Assembly: GCF_014651015.1 (NCBI RefSeq) | Contig: NZ_BMWB01000017.1 | Span: 102,838 to 166,837 of the forward strand | Reading direction: 5' to 3' | From: Streptomyces xantholiticus | GTDB taxonomy: Bacteria; Actinomycetota; Actinomycetes; Streptomycetales; Streptomycetaceae | Length of the DNA: 64,000 nucleotides | Shown here: piece by piece, positions 33,439 to 41,692 of the stretch | How the letters are laid out: each line of letters begins with the position of its first letter | Numbering within the stretch: the stretch's first letter is position 1 | Translations under genes and position numbers: made by a program | The notes under the pieces: model-generated | The model's database searches: none | What the model was told of the DNA's origin: nothing | Seen by the model: the letters and a program-made list of their open reading frames with translations, nothing else

Positions 33439-34442
33439 CAGGCTTCTCCCTGCTTGCGGAGGACTCGCCGGTAGACCGCGGCGAAGAGCATCAACAGGAC
33501 CAGGATCAGGACGCCCCAGGTGGACGACTGGGCGAAGTCCCGCGGGCTGATCTCGAAGGAGAACTTGTACGCCTGAGTCACCAGGATCTGCGTCGCCTCG
33601 CCGGGACCGCCCCGTGTGAGGAGGAAGATCACCGGGAACATGTTGAACGTCCAGATGGTGCTGAGCAGGATCACCGTCGTGCTGACGGAACGGAGCCCGG
33701 GCATGGTGATGTTGCGGAACCGCTGCCAGGCCGTGGCGCCGTCCATCTCGGCGGCCTCGTAGAGCTCACCGGGAATGGACTGCAGTCCGCCGAGCAGGGC
33801 GACCATCATGAACGGCACACCGAGCCAGACGTTCACCGCGATCACCGAGAGCTTGGCCATCGTCGGGTCGTTCAGCCACGGGACCGCGTCGATCCCGCCG
33901 CCGGCGAGGACCGTGTTCAGCAGTCCGCGGCGCTCGTCGTAGAGGAAGCGCCAGGCGAAGACGGAGACGAAACCGGGAACGGCCCAGGGCAGGATCAGCA
34001 GCATCCGGTAGAAGGAGCGGCCGGCGATCCTCCGGTTGAGCATGTTGGCCAGGCCGAGACCGAGGGTGAAGGTGATGGAGACGCAGGCCACGGTCCACAC
34101 CAGCGTCCACCCGAGCGTCCCGAGGAACTGGTCGCCGGTCAGGGCGTCGGTGTAGTTGTCGAGGCCCACGAACTCGTAGGTCGCGGGGATCTCGTTGACG
34201 CCGATGGTGCGCGCGACGTTGCGCTCCGTGGCGTTCGTCAGGGACAGGTAGATCCCGCGGACGAGCGGGTATCCGATGATCACGCCGATCACGACCACGA
34301 CCGGAGCGACCATCGCCCAGGCGTACCAGTGGATCGAGACGGAACGCTTGAGCTTTCCCTCGGGCTTGCCAGTACCGCGGCTCCGGCCGCGGGCGTCGTC
34401 GCCCGCGGCCTGCGCCACCGACTGGCTGGTGTCCACAGCCAT
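33435..34442 (-). CDS. malF: Maltose/maltodextrin ABC transporter permease MalF
   Basis: 335 residues. A ~40-residue charged N-terminus precedes the first membrane helix (WAMVAPVVVVIGVIIGYPLV). The EAA-loop signature EAAEMDGATAWQRFRNITMPG is near residue 235. AAGGAGG lies 12 bases before the ATG. It pairs with MalG to form the translocation pore for maltodextrins delivered by MalE. Located between malE (21-bp gap) and malG (4-bp overlap). Confidence 0.95.
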   Translation of the reverse strand: MAVDTSQSVAQAAGDDARGRSRGTGKPEGKLKRSVSIHWYAWAMVAPVVVVIGVIIGYPLVRGIYLSLTNATERNVARTIGVNEIPATYEFVGLDNYTDALTGDQFLGTLGWTLVWTVACVSITFTLGLGLANMLNRRIAGRSFYRMLLILPWAVPGFVSVFAWRFLYDERRGLLNTVLAGGGIDAVPWLNDPTMAKLSVIAVNVWLGVPFMMVALLGGLQSIPGELYEAAEMDGATAWQRFRNITMPGLRSVSTTVILLSTIWTFNMFPVIFLLTRGGPGEATQILVTQAYKFSFEISPRDFAQSSTWGVLILVLLMLFAAVYRRVLRKQGEAW

Positions 34443-34463
34443 CAGCCGGTCAATCCTCCTTGG

Positions 34464-35738
34464 TTACTTCCAGTCCTTGAGGAGCTTGCGGTACTCCTCG
34501 CCGACGGCCTCGACGCCCTTCTCCGGGGTGGTCTGGCCGGTGAGGACCTTGGTGTACTCGGTGACGAGCGGGGCGAAGAGGCTGCCGGTCTCGGGGATCC
34601 AGGGGCGCTCGACGGCCTTGTCGACGACCGGGCGGAAGAAGTTGACGTTCTCATTGCCGGCGACGCCCGGCTGCGAGTAGACCGAGTTGCGGGTCGGAAG
34701 CAGGCTGAGGTCCTTGGCGATCTTGGCCTGGTTCTCCGCGTTGGTCATGTACTCAATGAAGGCGTAGGAGGCGTCCAGGTTCTTGGAGCCCGCGTACACG
34801 GCGAGGTTGTGACCGCCCTGCGGGGCGCCCTGGCCGGCCGTTCCGGCCGGGACGGGGGCGATGCCGAGGTTGGACTTGTCGGTGAACTGTCCACCGGTGT
34901 AGGTGTCGGTCACGGCCCACGGGCCGTTGATCATCATGGCGACCTTGCCTTCCTTGAAGGCGGCCTGCATGTTGTCCCAGCCGTTGGTGGCGTCGGTGAT
35001 CGCGGCCTTGGAGTCGACCAGGTCCTTGACGACCTTCATCGCCTTGACGCCCGCCTCGTCGTCGACCGTGACGGTCTTCTTCTCGGCGTCGACCAGGTCG
35101 CCGCCCTCACCGTAGAGGAAGGAGAGGAACCAGTAGGCGTCGTCGCCGCGGAGGTAAAGGCCGGTCTTGCCGGTCTTCTCCTTGATGGTGGCGGAGACCG
35201 TCTTCAGCTCGTCGATGGTCTTGGGGACCTCGACACCGGCATCCTTGAACATCTTCTTGTTGTAGAAGATGCCCATGGAGTCGATGACCTGCGGCACCGC
35301 GTAGGTCTTGTCGTTGTAGACGGTGGACGCGGCCGCCTGCTTGAGGAAGTCGTCCTCGTCCTTGAGGGCAGCGGTGCCGTCGAGCGGCGCGAGGTAGCCG
35401 AGATCGGCGAACTCGGGGGTCCAGGCGACCTCGGAGCGGATGACGTCGGGGGCGCCGGAGCCGGACTGCGCGGCGTTCTTGAACTTGTTCTGCGCCTCGC
35501 CGAACGGCACATTGACGTACTTGACGGTGACCTTCGGGTGCAGCTTGGTGAAGTCCTCGGCGATCTTCTTGAAGACCTTGTCCTCACTGCCGACCGTGGA
35601 GGTGTCCCACCAGGTGACCGTGCCGCTGAGCTCGCCGGAACTGCTCTTGCCGCCCTTGTCGCCGTCGTCCCCACCGCACGCCGTCGCCGACACGGCCAGT
35701 GCCGCGACCAGTGCAGTGGCCGCTATGCCACGCCGCAT
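34464..35738 (-). CDS. malE: Maltose/maltodextrin-binding lipoprotein MalE
   Basis: 424 residues. The signal peptide ends in a lipobox with the lipidated cysteine at residue 21 (VSATAC-GG), so the mature protein is anchored to the outer face of the membrane. The body is a type-1 solute-binding protein (GTVTWWDTSTVGSEDK, MMINGPWAV, PEKGVEAVGEEYRKLL). AAGGAG precedes the ATG. As first gene of malEFG-aglA-lacI it is the probable main target of MalR, whose gene is divergent, with operator-like repeats between them. Confidence 0.95.
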   Translation of the reverse strand: MRRGIAATALVAALAVSATACGGDDGDKGGKSSSGELSGTVTWWDTSTVGSEDKVFKKIAEDFTKLHPKVTVKYVNVPFGEAQNKFKNAAQSGSGAPDVIRSEVAWTPEFADLGYLAPLDGTAALKDEDDFLKQAAASTVYNDKTYAVPQVIDSMGIFYNKKMFKDAGVEVPKTIDELKTVSATIKEKTGKTGLYLRGDDAYWFLSFLYGEGGDLVDAEKKTVTVDDEAGVKAMKVVKDLVDSKAAITDATNGWDNMQAAFKEGKVAMMINGPWAVTDTYTGGQFTDKSNLGIAPVPAGTAGQGAPQGGHNLAVYAGSKNLDASYAFIEYMTNAENQAKIAKDLSLLPTRNSVYSQPGVAGNENVNFFRPVVDKAVERPWIPETGSLFAPLVTEYTKVLTGQTTPEKGVEAVGEEYRKLLKDWK

Positions 35739-35855
35739 GTGAACTCCTTCAACTGATCCCGGAAGGGCGGAGGCGAAGACCTGCCTCCCGCCGTCCGCTC
35801 CCTCGCGGTGCCGGGTTGCCAGGAACGTAACAGGGCCGAAAACCTTCGGAAAGAC

Positions 35856-35876
35856 CTTGCGGCAAATTTCTGCAAG
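35856..35876. promoter_or_regulatory. Palindromic MalR-type operator upstream of malE
   Basis: CTTGC-N11-GCAAG forms a 21-bp imperfect palindrome (internal GGCAAATTTCT), 118 bp upstream of the malE ATG. The CTTGC/GCAAG half-sites match those upstream of the amylase gene. Confidence 0.65.
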
Positions 35877-35982
35877 GACGGGTGATCGTTACATCCGCGT
35901 GTCCTGAGAGTTGCCGAAGGATCGCTTGACAGCCGTGCGCGCATTCCGGACCCGGCCCAGGGTGCGCCCCTTCCAACGCCGC

Positions 35983-36011
35983 CCGCAAGCGCTCCGCAAG
36001 CCTTTGCAGGG
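35983..36011. promoter_or_regulatory. Second operator-like element in the malE-malR divergent region
   Basis: CCGCAAG and CGCAAG half-sites spaced 11 bp (GCAAG at 35985 and 35996) are followed by TTTGCAGGG. The element strongly resembles that at 29426-29456. The divergent gap of about 395 bp between malE (35738) and malR (36135) contains no gene. Confidence 0.6.
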
Positions 36012-36134
36012 ATGTGACACGCCTCATGCCATCCGGCGGGCCGCCGGGGCCGCCGGCGGCGACATGACGCTATGAACCTGCCGATTCCCGCCCCTGGTGG
36101 GCAATCCGAGGTGCGCCCGGTACAGTCCACTCCC

Positions 36135-37169
36135 ATGACCGCGCGGCTCGCCGACATCGCAGCCCAGGCGGGGGTCAGTGAAGCCACAGTCAGCCGCGTG
36201 CTCAACGGCAAGCCCGGCGTGGCCGCGGCCACCCGCGAATCCGTCCTTGCCGCGCTCGACGTGCTCGGCTACGAACGGCCGGTCCGACTGCGGCAGCGCA
36301 GCGCCGGCCTGGTGGGACTGATCACCCCGGAGCTGGACAACCCGATCTTCCCCGCCCTCGCCCAGGTCATCGGCCAGGCGCTGACGCGGCAGGGCTACAC
36401 CCCGGTGCTCGCCACCCAGACCCCCGGCGGGTCGACCGAGGACGAGCTCACCGAGATGCTGGTGGACCGCGGCGTCTCCGGGATCATCTTCGTCTCCGGC
36501 CTGCACGCCGACACCACCGCCGCGACTGACCGCTATGACCAACTGCGCGCCAAGGGCGTGCCGTACGTCCTGGTCAACGGCTTCTCGCCCAAGATCCAGG
36601 CCCCCTTCGTCTCCCCCGACGACCGGGCCGCGATGCAGCTCGCCGTGACCCACCTCGCCTCCCTCGGCCACACCCGGATCGGCCTCGCGCTCGGCCCGCG
36701 CCGGTTCGTGCCGGTGCTGCGCAAGATCGAGGGCTTCCAGCTCGCCATGGAGGAACGGCTCGGGCTGTCCCAGGAGGAGTCGCAGGAGCTGATCCAGCAC
36801 TCCCTCTACACCCTGGAGGGCGGCCAGGCGGCGGCCGCCGCACTGATCGCCAAGGGGTGCACCGCGATCGCCTGCGCGAGCGACATGATGGCGCTCGGCG
36901 CCATCCGCGCGGCCCGCCAACAGGGGATGCACGTGCCCCGGGACATCTCGGTGGTCGGCTTCGACGACTCCCCTCTCATAGCGTTCACCGATCCCCCGCT
37001 GACCACCATCCGCCAGCCCGTACAGGCGATGGGCCAGGCCTCAGTACGAGCGCTGCTGGAGGAAATAGGGGGCACACCCGCCCCGCACAGCGAGTTCGTG
37101 TTCATGCCGGAACTGGTGGTACGGGGCTCGACCGCGTCCGCCGGCAAGCGGGCGACGGCCCGGGATTGA
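36135..37169 (+). CDS. malR: LacI-family maltose repressor MalR
   Basis: 344 residues. Helix-turn-helix ARLADIAAQAGVSEATVSRVLNG at the N-terminus; sensor domain with GLITPELDNPIFPALAQ and VVGFDDSPLIAFTDPPLTTIRQP. Divergent from malE, the arrangement of malR and malE in other Streptomyces. ATG 36135 is preferred because it starts 2-3 residues before the first DNA-binding helix. It is followed after 7 bp by a sugar-kinase gene, so both are probably cotranscribed. It is expected to repress malEFG and starch-degrading genes, with a maltodextrin inducer. Confidence 0.93.
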   Translation: MTARLADIAAQAGVSEATVSRVLNGKPGVAAATRESVLAALDVLGYERPVRLRQRSAGLVGLITPELDNPIFPALAQVIGQALTRQGYTPVLATQTPGGSTEDELTEMLVDRGVSGIIFVSGLHADTTAATDRYDQLRAKGVPYVLVNGFSPKIQAPFVSPDDRAAMQLAVTHLASLGHTRIGLALGPRRFVPVLRKIEGFQLAMEERLGLSQEESQELIQHSLYTLEGGQAAAAALIAKGCTAIACASDMMALGAIRAARQQGMHVPRDISVVGFDDSPLIAFTDPPLTTIRQPVQAMGQASVRALLEEIGGTPAPHSEFVFMPELVVRGSTASAGKRATARD

Positions 37170-37176
37170 GGCAGAG

Positions 37177-38097
37177 TTGAGCGACGGACCCTATGACGTC
37201 CTCGTCGTCGGCGGCTCCGGCGTGGACACGATCGTCCGGGTCGACGCGCTCGAAGTGCCGCCGGGCGACTCGCTGTTCGTGCCGCCGGTGCGCGACTACG
37301 TGGGTCACACCGGCAACGGGGTGGCGCTGGGCTGGCACGCCCTGGGCCTCGCCACCAAGTTCATCGACTTCCTCGGCGAGGACGTCCAGGGCCGGACGGT
37401 GCTCGCCGCGTACGCGGAGCAGGGCCTGGACTTCAGTCATGTGGTCTCCCCGCACGGCACGCCGCGCGGTATCAATCTGGTCGACCCCCAGGGCCGCCGC
37501 TTCTCCTTCTACGACGGACGCCACCCGGCGAACCTGCGGCTGCCCAGGCCGTTCTATCTGCCCTTCCTGGAGCGCGCCCGGCACGTCCACCTCTCGATCG
37601 TCGGCCACAACCGCGACATGTACGACGACGTCCACCGGCTCGGCATCACCAGCTCGACCGATCTGCACGACTGGGACGGCCGCAATCCGCACCACCGCGA
37701 CTACGCGCTCGCGTCCGACTACGTCTTCCTGAGCGCCGCCGCCCTCGGCGACCGCCGCGACGAGGTCATGCACCGCATCGTCGACGACGGACGGGCCCGG
37801 CTCGTCGTGGCGACCGCCGGCGCCGAGGGCTGCCATCTGCTGGTGCGCGGCGAGGAGAAGGCACGCCACTTCCCCGCCGTACCCCCGGAGCGCCCCGTCG
37901 TGGACAGCAACGGCGCCGGCGACGCGTTCGTCACCGCGTTCCTGCACTCGCTGTTCGAGGGCCGGGACGTGGACGAGTGCGTACTCGCCGGGGCGGTGGC
38001 GGGGGCCTTCGCCTGCGGGTCGGCGGGCACCCACACCGAGTTCATCGGCCTGACGGAGCTGCGCGCCGCGTGCGCGAGGGCGGCTCACGACGGGTGA
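37177..38097 (+). CDS. PfkB-family carbohydrate kinase
   Basis: 306 residues from a TTG seven bases after malR, with GAGG just upstream. Ribokinase-type motifs: VLVVGGSGVDTIVRVD at the N-terminus, HTGNGVALGWHALG (the di-Gly region), and the C-terminal anion-hole/catalytic motif VDSNGAGDAFVTAF with the base Asp. Its substrate is not evident. Cotranscription with malR is odd for a maltose locus; it may phosphorylate a sugar released by an associated pathway, or the nearby permease remnant may mark a lost partner transporter. Confidence 0.9.
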   Translation: MSDGPYDVLVVGGSGVDTIVRVDALEVPPGDSLFVPPVRDYVGHTGNGVALGWHALGLATKFIDFLGEDVQGRTVLAAYAEQGLDFSHVVSPHGTPRGINLVDPQGRRFSFYDGRHPANLRLPRPFYLPFLERARHVHLSIVGHNRDMYDDVHRLGITSSTDLHDWDGRNPHHRDYALASDYVFLSAAALGDRRDEVMHRIVDDGRARLVVATAGAEGCHLLVRGEEKARHFPAVPPERPVVDSNGAGDAFVTAFLHSLFEGRDVDECVLAGAVAGAFACGSAGTHTEFIGLTELRAACARAAHDG

Positions 38098-38102
38098 CAT
38101 GC

Positions 38103-38145
38103 GCCGGGGCCCGCACGGCGCCCCACGCGCCTTGCAGGCCCCGGC
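38103..38145 (+). terminator. Hairpin terminator after the kinase gene
   Basis: A 9-bp perfect stem GCCGGGGCC / GGCCCCGGC with a 25-nt loop starts 6 bp beyond the kinase stop. It lies between the kinase and the convergent permease remnant. Confidence 0.5.
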
Positions 38146-38156
38146 TCCCCTGCGTG

Positions 38157-38312
38157 TCAGCTCTTGACCGCGCCCGAGGTGATGCCGTCGACGATGTGCT
38201 TGCCGAGAACGGCGAAAACCACGAGCAGCGGGACGGTCGCGATGAACGCGCCGGTAAGCACTATCGCATGATTGACGGTGTGGTTGCCGGAACCTGGGCC
38301 GACGACTGCCAC
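38157..38312 (-). pseudogene. Remnant of a carbohydrate ABC transporter permease (C-terminal fragment)
   Basis: The minus strand encodes about 50 codons that end exactly like a MalG-type permease: NHAIVLTGAFIATVP, then LLVVFAVLGKHIVDG, then ITSGAVKS and a stop. Upstream the frame turns into unrelated sequence and is closed by an in-frame TAG. All other membrane helices are missing, and there is no start or ribosome-binding site. It is a decayed 3' end, probably left when a second sugar-import operon was deleted. Compare the intact malG at 32572-33438, which ends similarly (GAVKG) but is clearly a different family member. Confidence 0.8.
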
Positions 38313-38334
38313 CTACAGGGTCGGGGATCCGTCC

Positions 38335-38358
38335 GGACTGACGGACTGACGGACTGAC
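38335..38358. repeat. 8-bp tandem repeat, three copies
   Basis: GGACTGAC is repeated three times head to tail next to the permease remnant, in noncoding DNA. Confidence 0.85.
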
Positions 38359-38382
38359 GACCGACTGTCATTCGCGACGATG

Positions 38383-38410
38383 CCGCTCCCGCACGAGGGG
38401 GCGGGAGCGG
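38383..38410 (-). terminator. Hairpin terminator of the SDR operon
   Basis: A perfect 10-bp stem CCGCTCCCGC / GCGGGAGCGG with an 8-nt loop lies 21 bp beyond the stop of the SDR gene ending at 38432. Confidence 0.75.
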
Positions 38411-38431
38411 TCCTCCTCCGGCGGGCCCGTC

Positions 38432-39256
38432 TCAGGGGCGCCGCCAGGAGTCGTCCCTGAGATGGGAGCCCGCCATGGGGCCCATCCGCAGCATCCCGCC
38501 GTCGACCGACCAGGACGCCCCGGTGACATAGCCGGCGTCCGGACCGGCCAGGAAGGCGATCACCGCGGCGACCTCCCGCGCGTCGCCGGGGCGGCGCAGC
38601 GGAATGCCCGGGCGCTCGGCGGCCTTCGGGTCCTCGTCCTCCTGGCCGGTCATGGGCGTGGCGATCTCGCCCGGCGCCACGGCATTGACGGTGATGCCGT
38701 ACTCGGCGAGCTCGATCGCCATCACCTGGGTGAGCAGGCCGAGACCGCCCTTCGCGGCGCAGTAGGGAGCGGCGCCGACCCGGGGCTGGTGTTCGTGGAC
38801 CGAGGTGACGTTGACGATCCGGCCGCCGTCCCCCTGGTCGATCATGCGGCGTGCGGCCCGCTGGCCGCACAGGAAGGGGCCGACGAGGTCCACGTCGACG
38901 ACCTGGCGGACCGTGCCGAGGTCCAGGTCGAGGAAGGGTGTGGCGGTGCCGGTTCCCGCGTTGTTGACGAGCACATCGAGCCTGCCCAGTGCGCCGGCGA
39001 GCCCGTCGATCACATCGGCGGCGTCCGGGAGGACGGTCAGGTCCATGTGGGCGACGGCCGCCCGCCGACCGTGGGCGCGCACCTCCTCGGCCGTGGCCTC
39101 GGCTCCCTCCCTGTCGGTGTGGAAGGTGATCCCGATGTCCATGCCCGCCGCGGCGAGCCGGACGGCCGTGGCGCGCCCGATACCGGAGTCCGAGCCGGTG
39201 ACGACGGCGACGCGAGGCTGCCCTTCCCGCCCGGGACGCGCATCTGTCACGGCCAT
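38432..39256 (-). CDS. SDR-family oxidoreductase (classical)
   Basis: 274 residues. NAD(P)-binding motif VVTGSDSGIGRATA near residue 20, the LVNNAG strand, the catalytic serine in NVTSVHEH, and Y-x3-K in YCAAKGG. The C-terminus VTGASWSVDGGMLRMG matches classical short-chain dehydrogenases. The substrate is unknown. Its start overlaps the end of the second SDR gene by 10 bp, so the two are coupled and may carry out consecutive oxidation and reduction steps. Confidence 0.9.
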   Translation of the reverse strand: MAVTDARPGREGQPRVAVVTGSDSGIGRATAVRLAAAGMDIGITFHTDREGAEATAEEVRAHGRRAAVAHMDLTVLPDAADVIDGLAGALGRLDVLVNNAGTGTATPFLDLDLGTVRQVVDVDLVGPFLCGQRAARRMIDQGDGGRIVNVTSVHEHQPRVGAAPYCAAKGGLGLLTQVMAIELAEYGITVNAVAPGEIATPMTGQEDEDPKAAERPGIPLRRPGDAREVAAVIAFLAGPDAGYVTGASWSVDGGMLRMGPMAGSHLRDDSWRRP

Positions 39257-39993
39257 GAGGGCTCCTTCCTCGGCACGACCACCAGCTCGGAGACGGCGCT
39301 GGTGTCGGGGACGGACAGGGCGTAGAGGACGGTGTCGGCCACGATGTCGGGGCTCTGCAGCATGTCGAGGTCGGCGTCCGGGAAGCGCTCGAGGATGAAC
39401 GGGGTGGCCATGCCGCCCGCGATGATGCCGGTGACGCCGATCCCGGGGCAGTCGCGCTGCGCCTCCTGGAAGAGCGTGTGGGTGAACGCGCGCAGGCCGG
39501 ACTTGCCGGCGGCGTACGGCCCCGCCTCCGTCCAGGTGCGGTTGGCCGCGGTGGAGAGGATGTTGACGATGTGACCGCCGCCACGGGCGACCATCCTGCG
39601 GTAGGTCTCCAGGCAGAGGAACATCGGCCCGAGCAGATTGGTGCTGATCACCCGGGTCACCTCCTCGGCCGTCAGGTGCTCGATCGGCTTGCAGACGTCG
39701 ACCGCCGCGTTGTTGACGAGGATGTCGAGGTGGCCGCCGTCCTCCTCCAGCTCGCGGAAGACGTCCGCGACGGCGTCCGCGTCCCGTACATCCATCGACA
39801 CAAAGTCCGCTTTGCCCCCGTTTGCTGCTACTTGCGCGCACAATTCCTGCGCCAGTTCGCGGCGTACGTCCGCGACCAGCACGGACGCCCCGGCGCCGGC
39901 GAGTCTGCGGGTGATGGCGGCTCCCAGCCCCCGCGCGCCGCCGGTCACCAGCGCCTGCCTGCCGTCGAGGTCCACCTGCATTCCGCCGTTCAA
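39247..39993 (-). CDS. SDR-family oxidoreductase
   Basis: 248 residues. The N-terminus reads QALVTGGARGLGAAITRRLAG; LVNNAAVDV and the Y-x3-K motif YAAGKSG follow, with Ser in NILSTAAN. A TTG at 39993 with GGAAGG upstream is the favoured start; an ATG at 39981 is the alternative. First gene of a two-gene SDR operon. The C-terminal region (SVPDTSAVSELVVVPRKEPSW) is of the type seen in SDR members near sugar or polyol pathways; the substrate is not determined. Confidence 0.88.
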   Translation of the reverse strand: MNGGMQVDLDGRQALVTGGARGLGAAITRRLAGAGASVLVADVRRELAQELCAQVAANGGKADFVSMDVRDADAVADVFRELEEDGGHLDILVNNAAVDVCKPIEHLTAEEVTRVISTNLLGPMFLCLETYRRMVARGGGHIVNILSTAANRTWTEAGPYAAGKSGLRAFTHTLFQEAQRDCPGIGVTGIIAGGMATPFILERFPDADLDMLQSPDIVADTVLYALSVPDTSAVSELVVVPRKEPSWP

Positions 39994-40288
39994 TGCTCTG
40001 CCTTCCCTCGGTGCCCTGGGTGCGTTCTCACTGTGACCCGCGCAACTGGGGACGGCACTTGGGGAGTGGGCCGACCGGTCCGGCCCACTGCCTGTGAGCA
40101 AGCCCACCAGCAGTTCGCGATCCCAGTCGGCACAAGGGTTCGACTGCCCGCCGATGGCCTGGGGAAGGCCGAGGGGAAGTACGTCGGAAGTACTTGTCCA
40201 GAACCGTCTGCCACGATGGTCAGCGCCATTCCGGTGGAGCCGCCGCGCAGTGCAGCCGGTGTCACAAACTTCCGCCGCATTCCGCCAC

Positions 40289-41692
40289 ATGGGTCCCTCG
40301 GGGGCTCGTCACCCGAGTGATCTCACTGTGCCTGCTTCCTCTTCCGCTGCTTCCACCACATCCCCTTCCGGCCGCCTCGCGCGGCGCCTGCTGGGCGACA
40401 CCTCTCCGTGGCGCTGCCTCAGGTACCCGAGCATGCGCTGGTGGTCCGTCGCGAACTTCCTGTCGAACGCCGGTACTTGGATGCAGCTCACGGTGCAGAA
40501 CCTGCTGGTGCTCCAGATCACCGGGTCAGCCGCCGCGACCGGCCTTTCAATGTCGGTGCAGGCGGCCCCCGGGCTGCTGATGAGCCTCGCGGGCGGTGCC
40601 GCCGTTGACCGCTGGCCCCGCAAGCTGACCGCCGCGGTCAGCCAGGCGCTGCTCGGCGCCGTGGCGTTCCTGACGGCGTTCCTCGTGGCGGTGGACCAGC
40701 TGAACCTCGGCGTCCTGATGGCGCTGGCCGCAGTCACGGGCGTCGTCGCCACCGTCGACGGGCCCGCCTGTGCGCTGCTCGGCAACGACCTCGTCCGCAC
40801 CGAGGACGTGCCCTCCGCGATCGGCGTCGGCTCGCTGGTGCACAACGCGGGCCGACTGGCGGGCGCAGGGCTCGCGGGTGTGACCGTCGCCTTCCTCGGC
40901 ACGGCCGCCGCCTATGCGGCCAACGGTGTCTCCTTCCTCTTCGTCGCCGCTGTCATCCCCTTCCTGCGGCCGGTGGCCCAGGCCGTCCGCGCCCGCTCCG
41001 AGCGCCCTGCGGCGAAGACCGCCGGCGCCGGGGCCGAGCCGGACATGAGCATGCGGGAGGGCCTGACGTTCTTCATGCGCCGGCCGCGCCTGGTCGCGCT
41101 GGCCGCGATCACCGGGCTCAGCTCCGTCTTCGGCAGGAACTACCAGCTCACCCTTGCCGTGCTCGTCGTCGGACCGCTCGCGGGCGGCGCGGGGGCGTTC
41201 GGCACCGTCTCGACCGTGCTCGCCGTCGGCGGCATCCTCGGCGCGGTGCTCGGGGCCCGGCTGCGCAGGCCGTCGGTGCGGCTGGTGGGAGTGCTGGCGG
41301 CCGCCGGCGGTGTGCTGCAGATCGTCGCGGGGCTCTCGCCGTCGCTCGCGGTGCTGCTGGTCGTCGTGCTGCCGATGGCCCTGGTGGAGTCGGTCTCCGA
41401 CACCGCCGGGACCACCGTGCTGCAGACCGATCCGCCCGAGTACCTGCGGGGACGTGTCCTCGGCGTCTGGGGCAGTGTGAAGACGGTGTGGGGCCTCGCG
41501 GGGCCGCCGGCGCTGGGGCTGCTCATGGAGCTGGCCGGTGCCCGCGGCGCCCTGGTCACCGGCGGACTGCTGATCGCGGGCGCGATCGGCGCCGGATACG
41601 TGCTGCGGCAGCGCCGGGTCGCGAAGCCGGTGGTCGTACGGACCGAGGAGTCCGCCCTGGTCGGTCAGCCGGCGCTCGGCACCGCCGCCTGA
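40289..41692 (+). CDS. MFS transporter
   Basis: About 467 residues with 10-12 membrane helices. After a ~45-residue polar N-terminus the protein shows the family opening RWWSVANFLSNAGTWMQLTVQNLLVLQITGSAAATG and the loop DRWPRKLT between helices 2 and 3. It belongs to the drug/enterobactin-exporter-like MFS group (TIGR-type permeases with GTWMQ). The start is uncertain: ATG 40289 and GTG 40328 both lack a clear ribosome-binding site. Its 3' end overlaps the convergent glycosyltransferase gene by 28 bp. Confidence 0.85.
   Translation: MGPSGARHPSDLTVPASSSAASTTSPSGRLARRLLGDTSPWRCLRYPSMRWWSVANFLSNAGTWMQLTVQNLLVLQITGSAAATGLSMSVQAAPGLLMSLAGGAAVDRWPRKLTAAVSQALLGAVAFLTAFLVAVDQLNLGVLMALAAVTGVVATVDGPACALLGNDLVRTEDVPSAIGVGSLVHNAGRLAGAGLAGVTVAFLGTAAAYAANGVSFLFVAAVIPFLRPVAQAVRARSERPAAKTAGAGAEPDMSMREGLTFFMRRPRLVALAAITGLSSVFGRNYQLTLAVLVVGPLAGGAGAFGTVSTVLAVGGILGAVLGARLRRPSVRLVGVLAAAGGVLQIVAGLSPSLAVLLVVVLPMALVESVSDTAGTTVLQTDPPEYLRGRVLGVWGSVKTVWGLAGPPALGLLMELAGARGALVTGGLLIAGAIGAGYVLRQRRVAKPVVVRTEESALVGQPALGTAA

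Noticed and set aside
38098..38156. Insertion sequence as cause of the permease loss
   Set aside because: No transposase frame and no terminal inverted repeats flank the remnant; only a hairpin and 8-bp tandem repeats are present.
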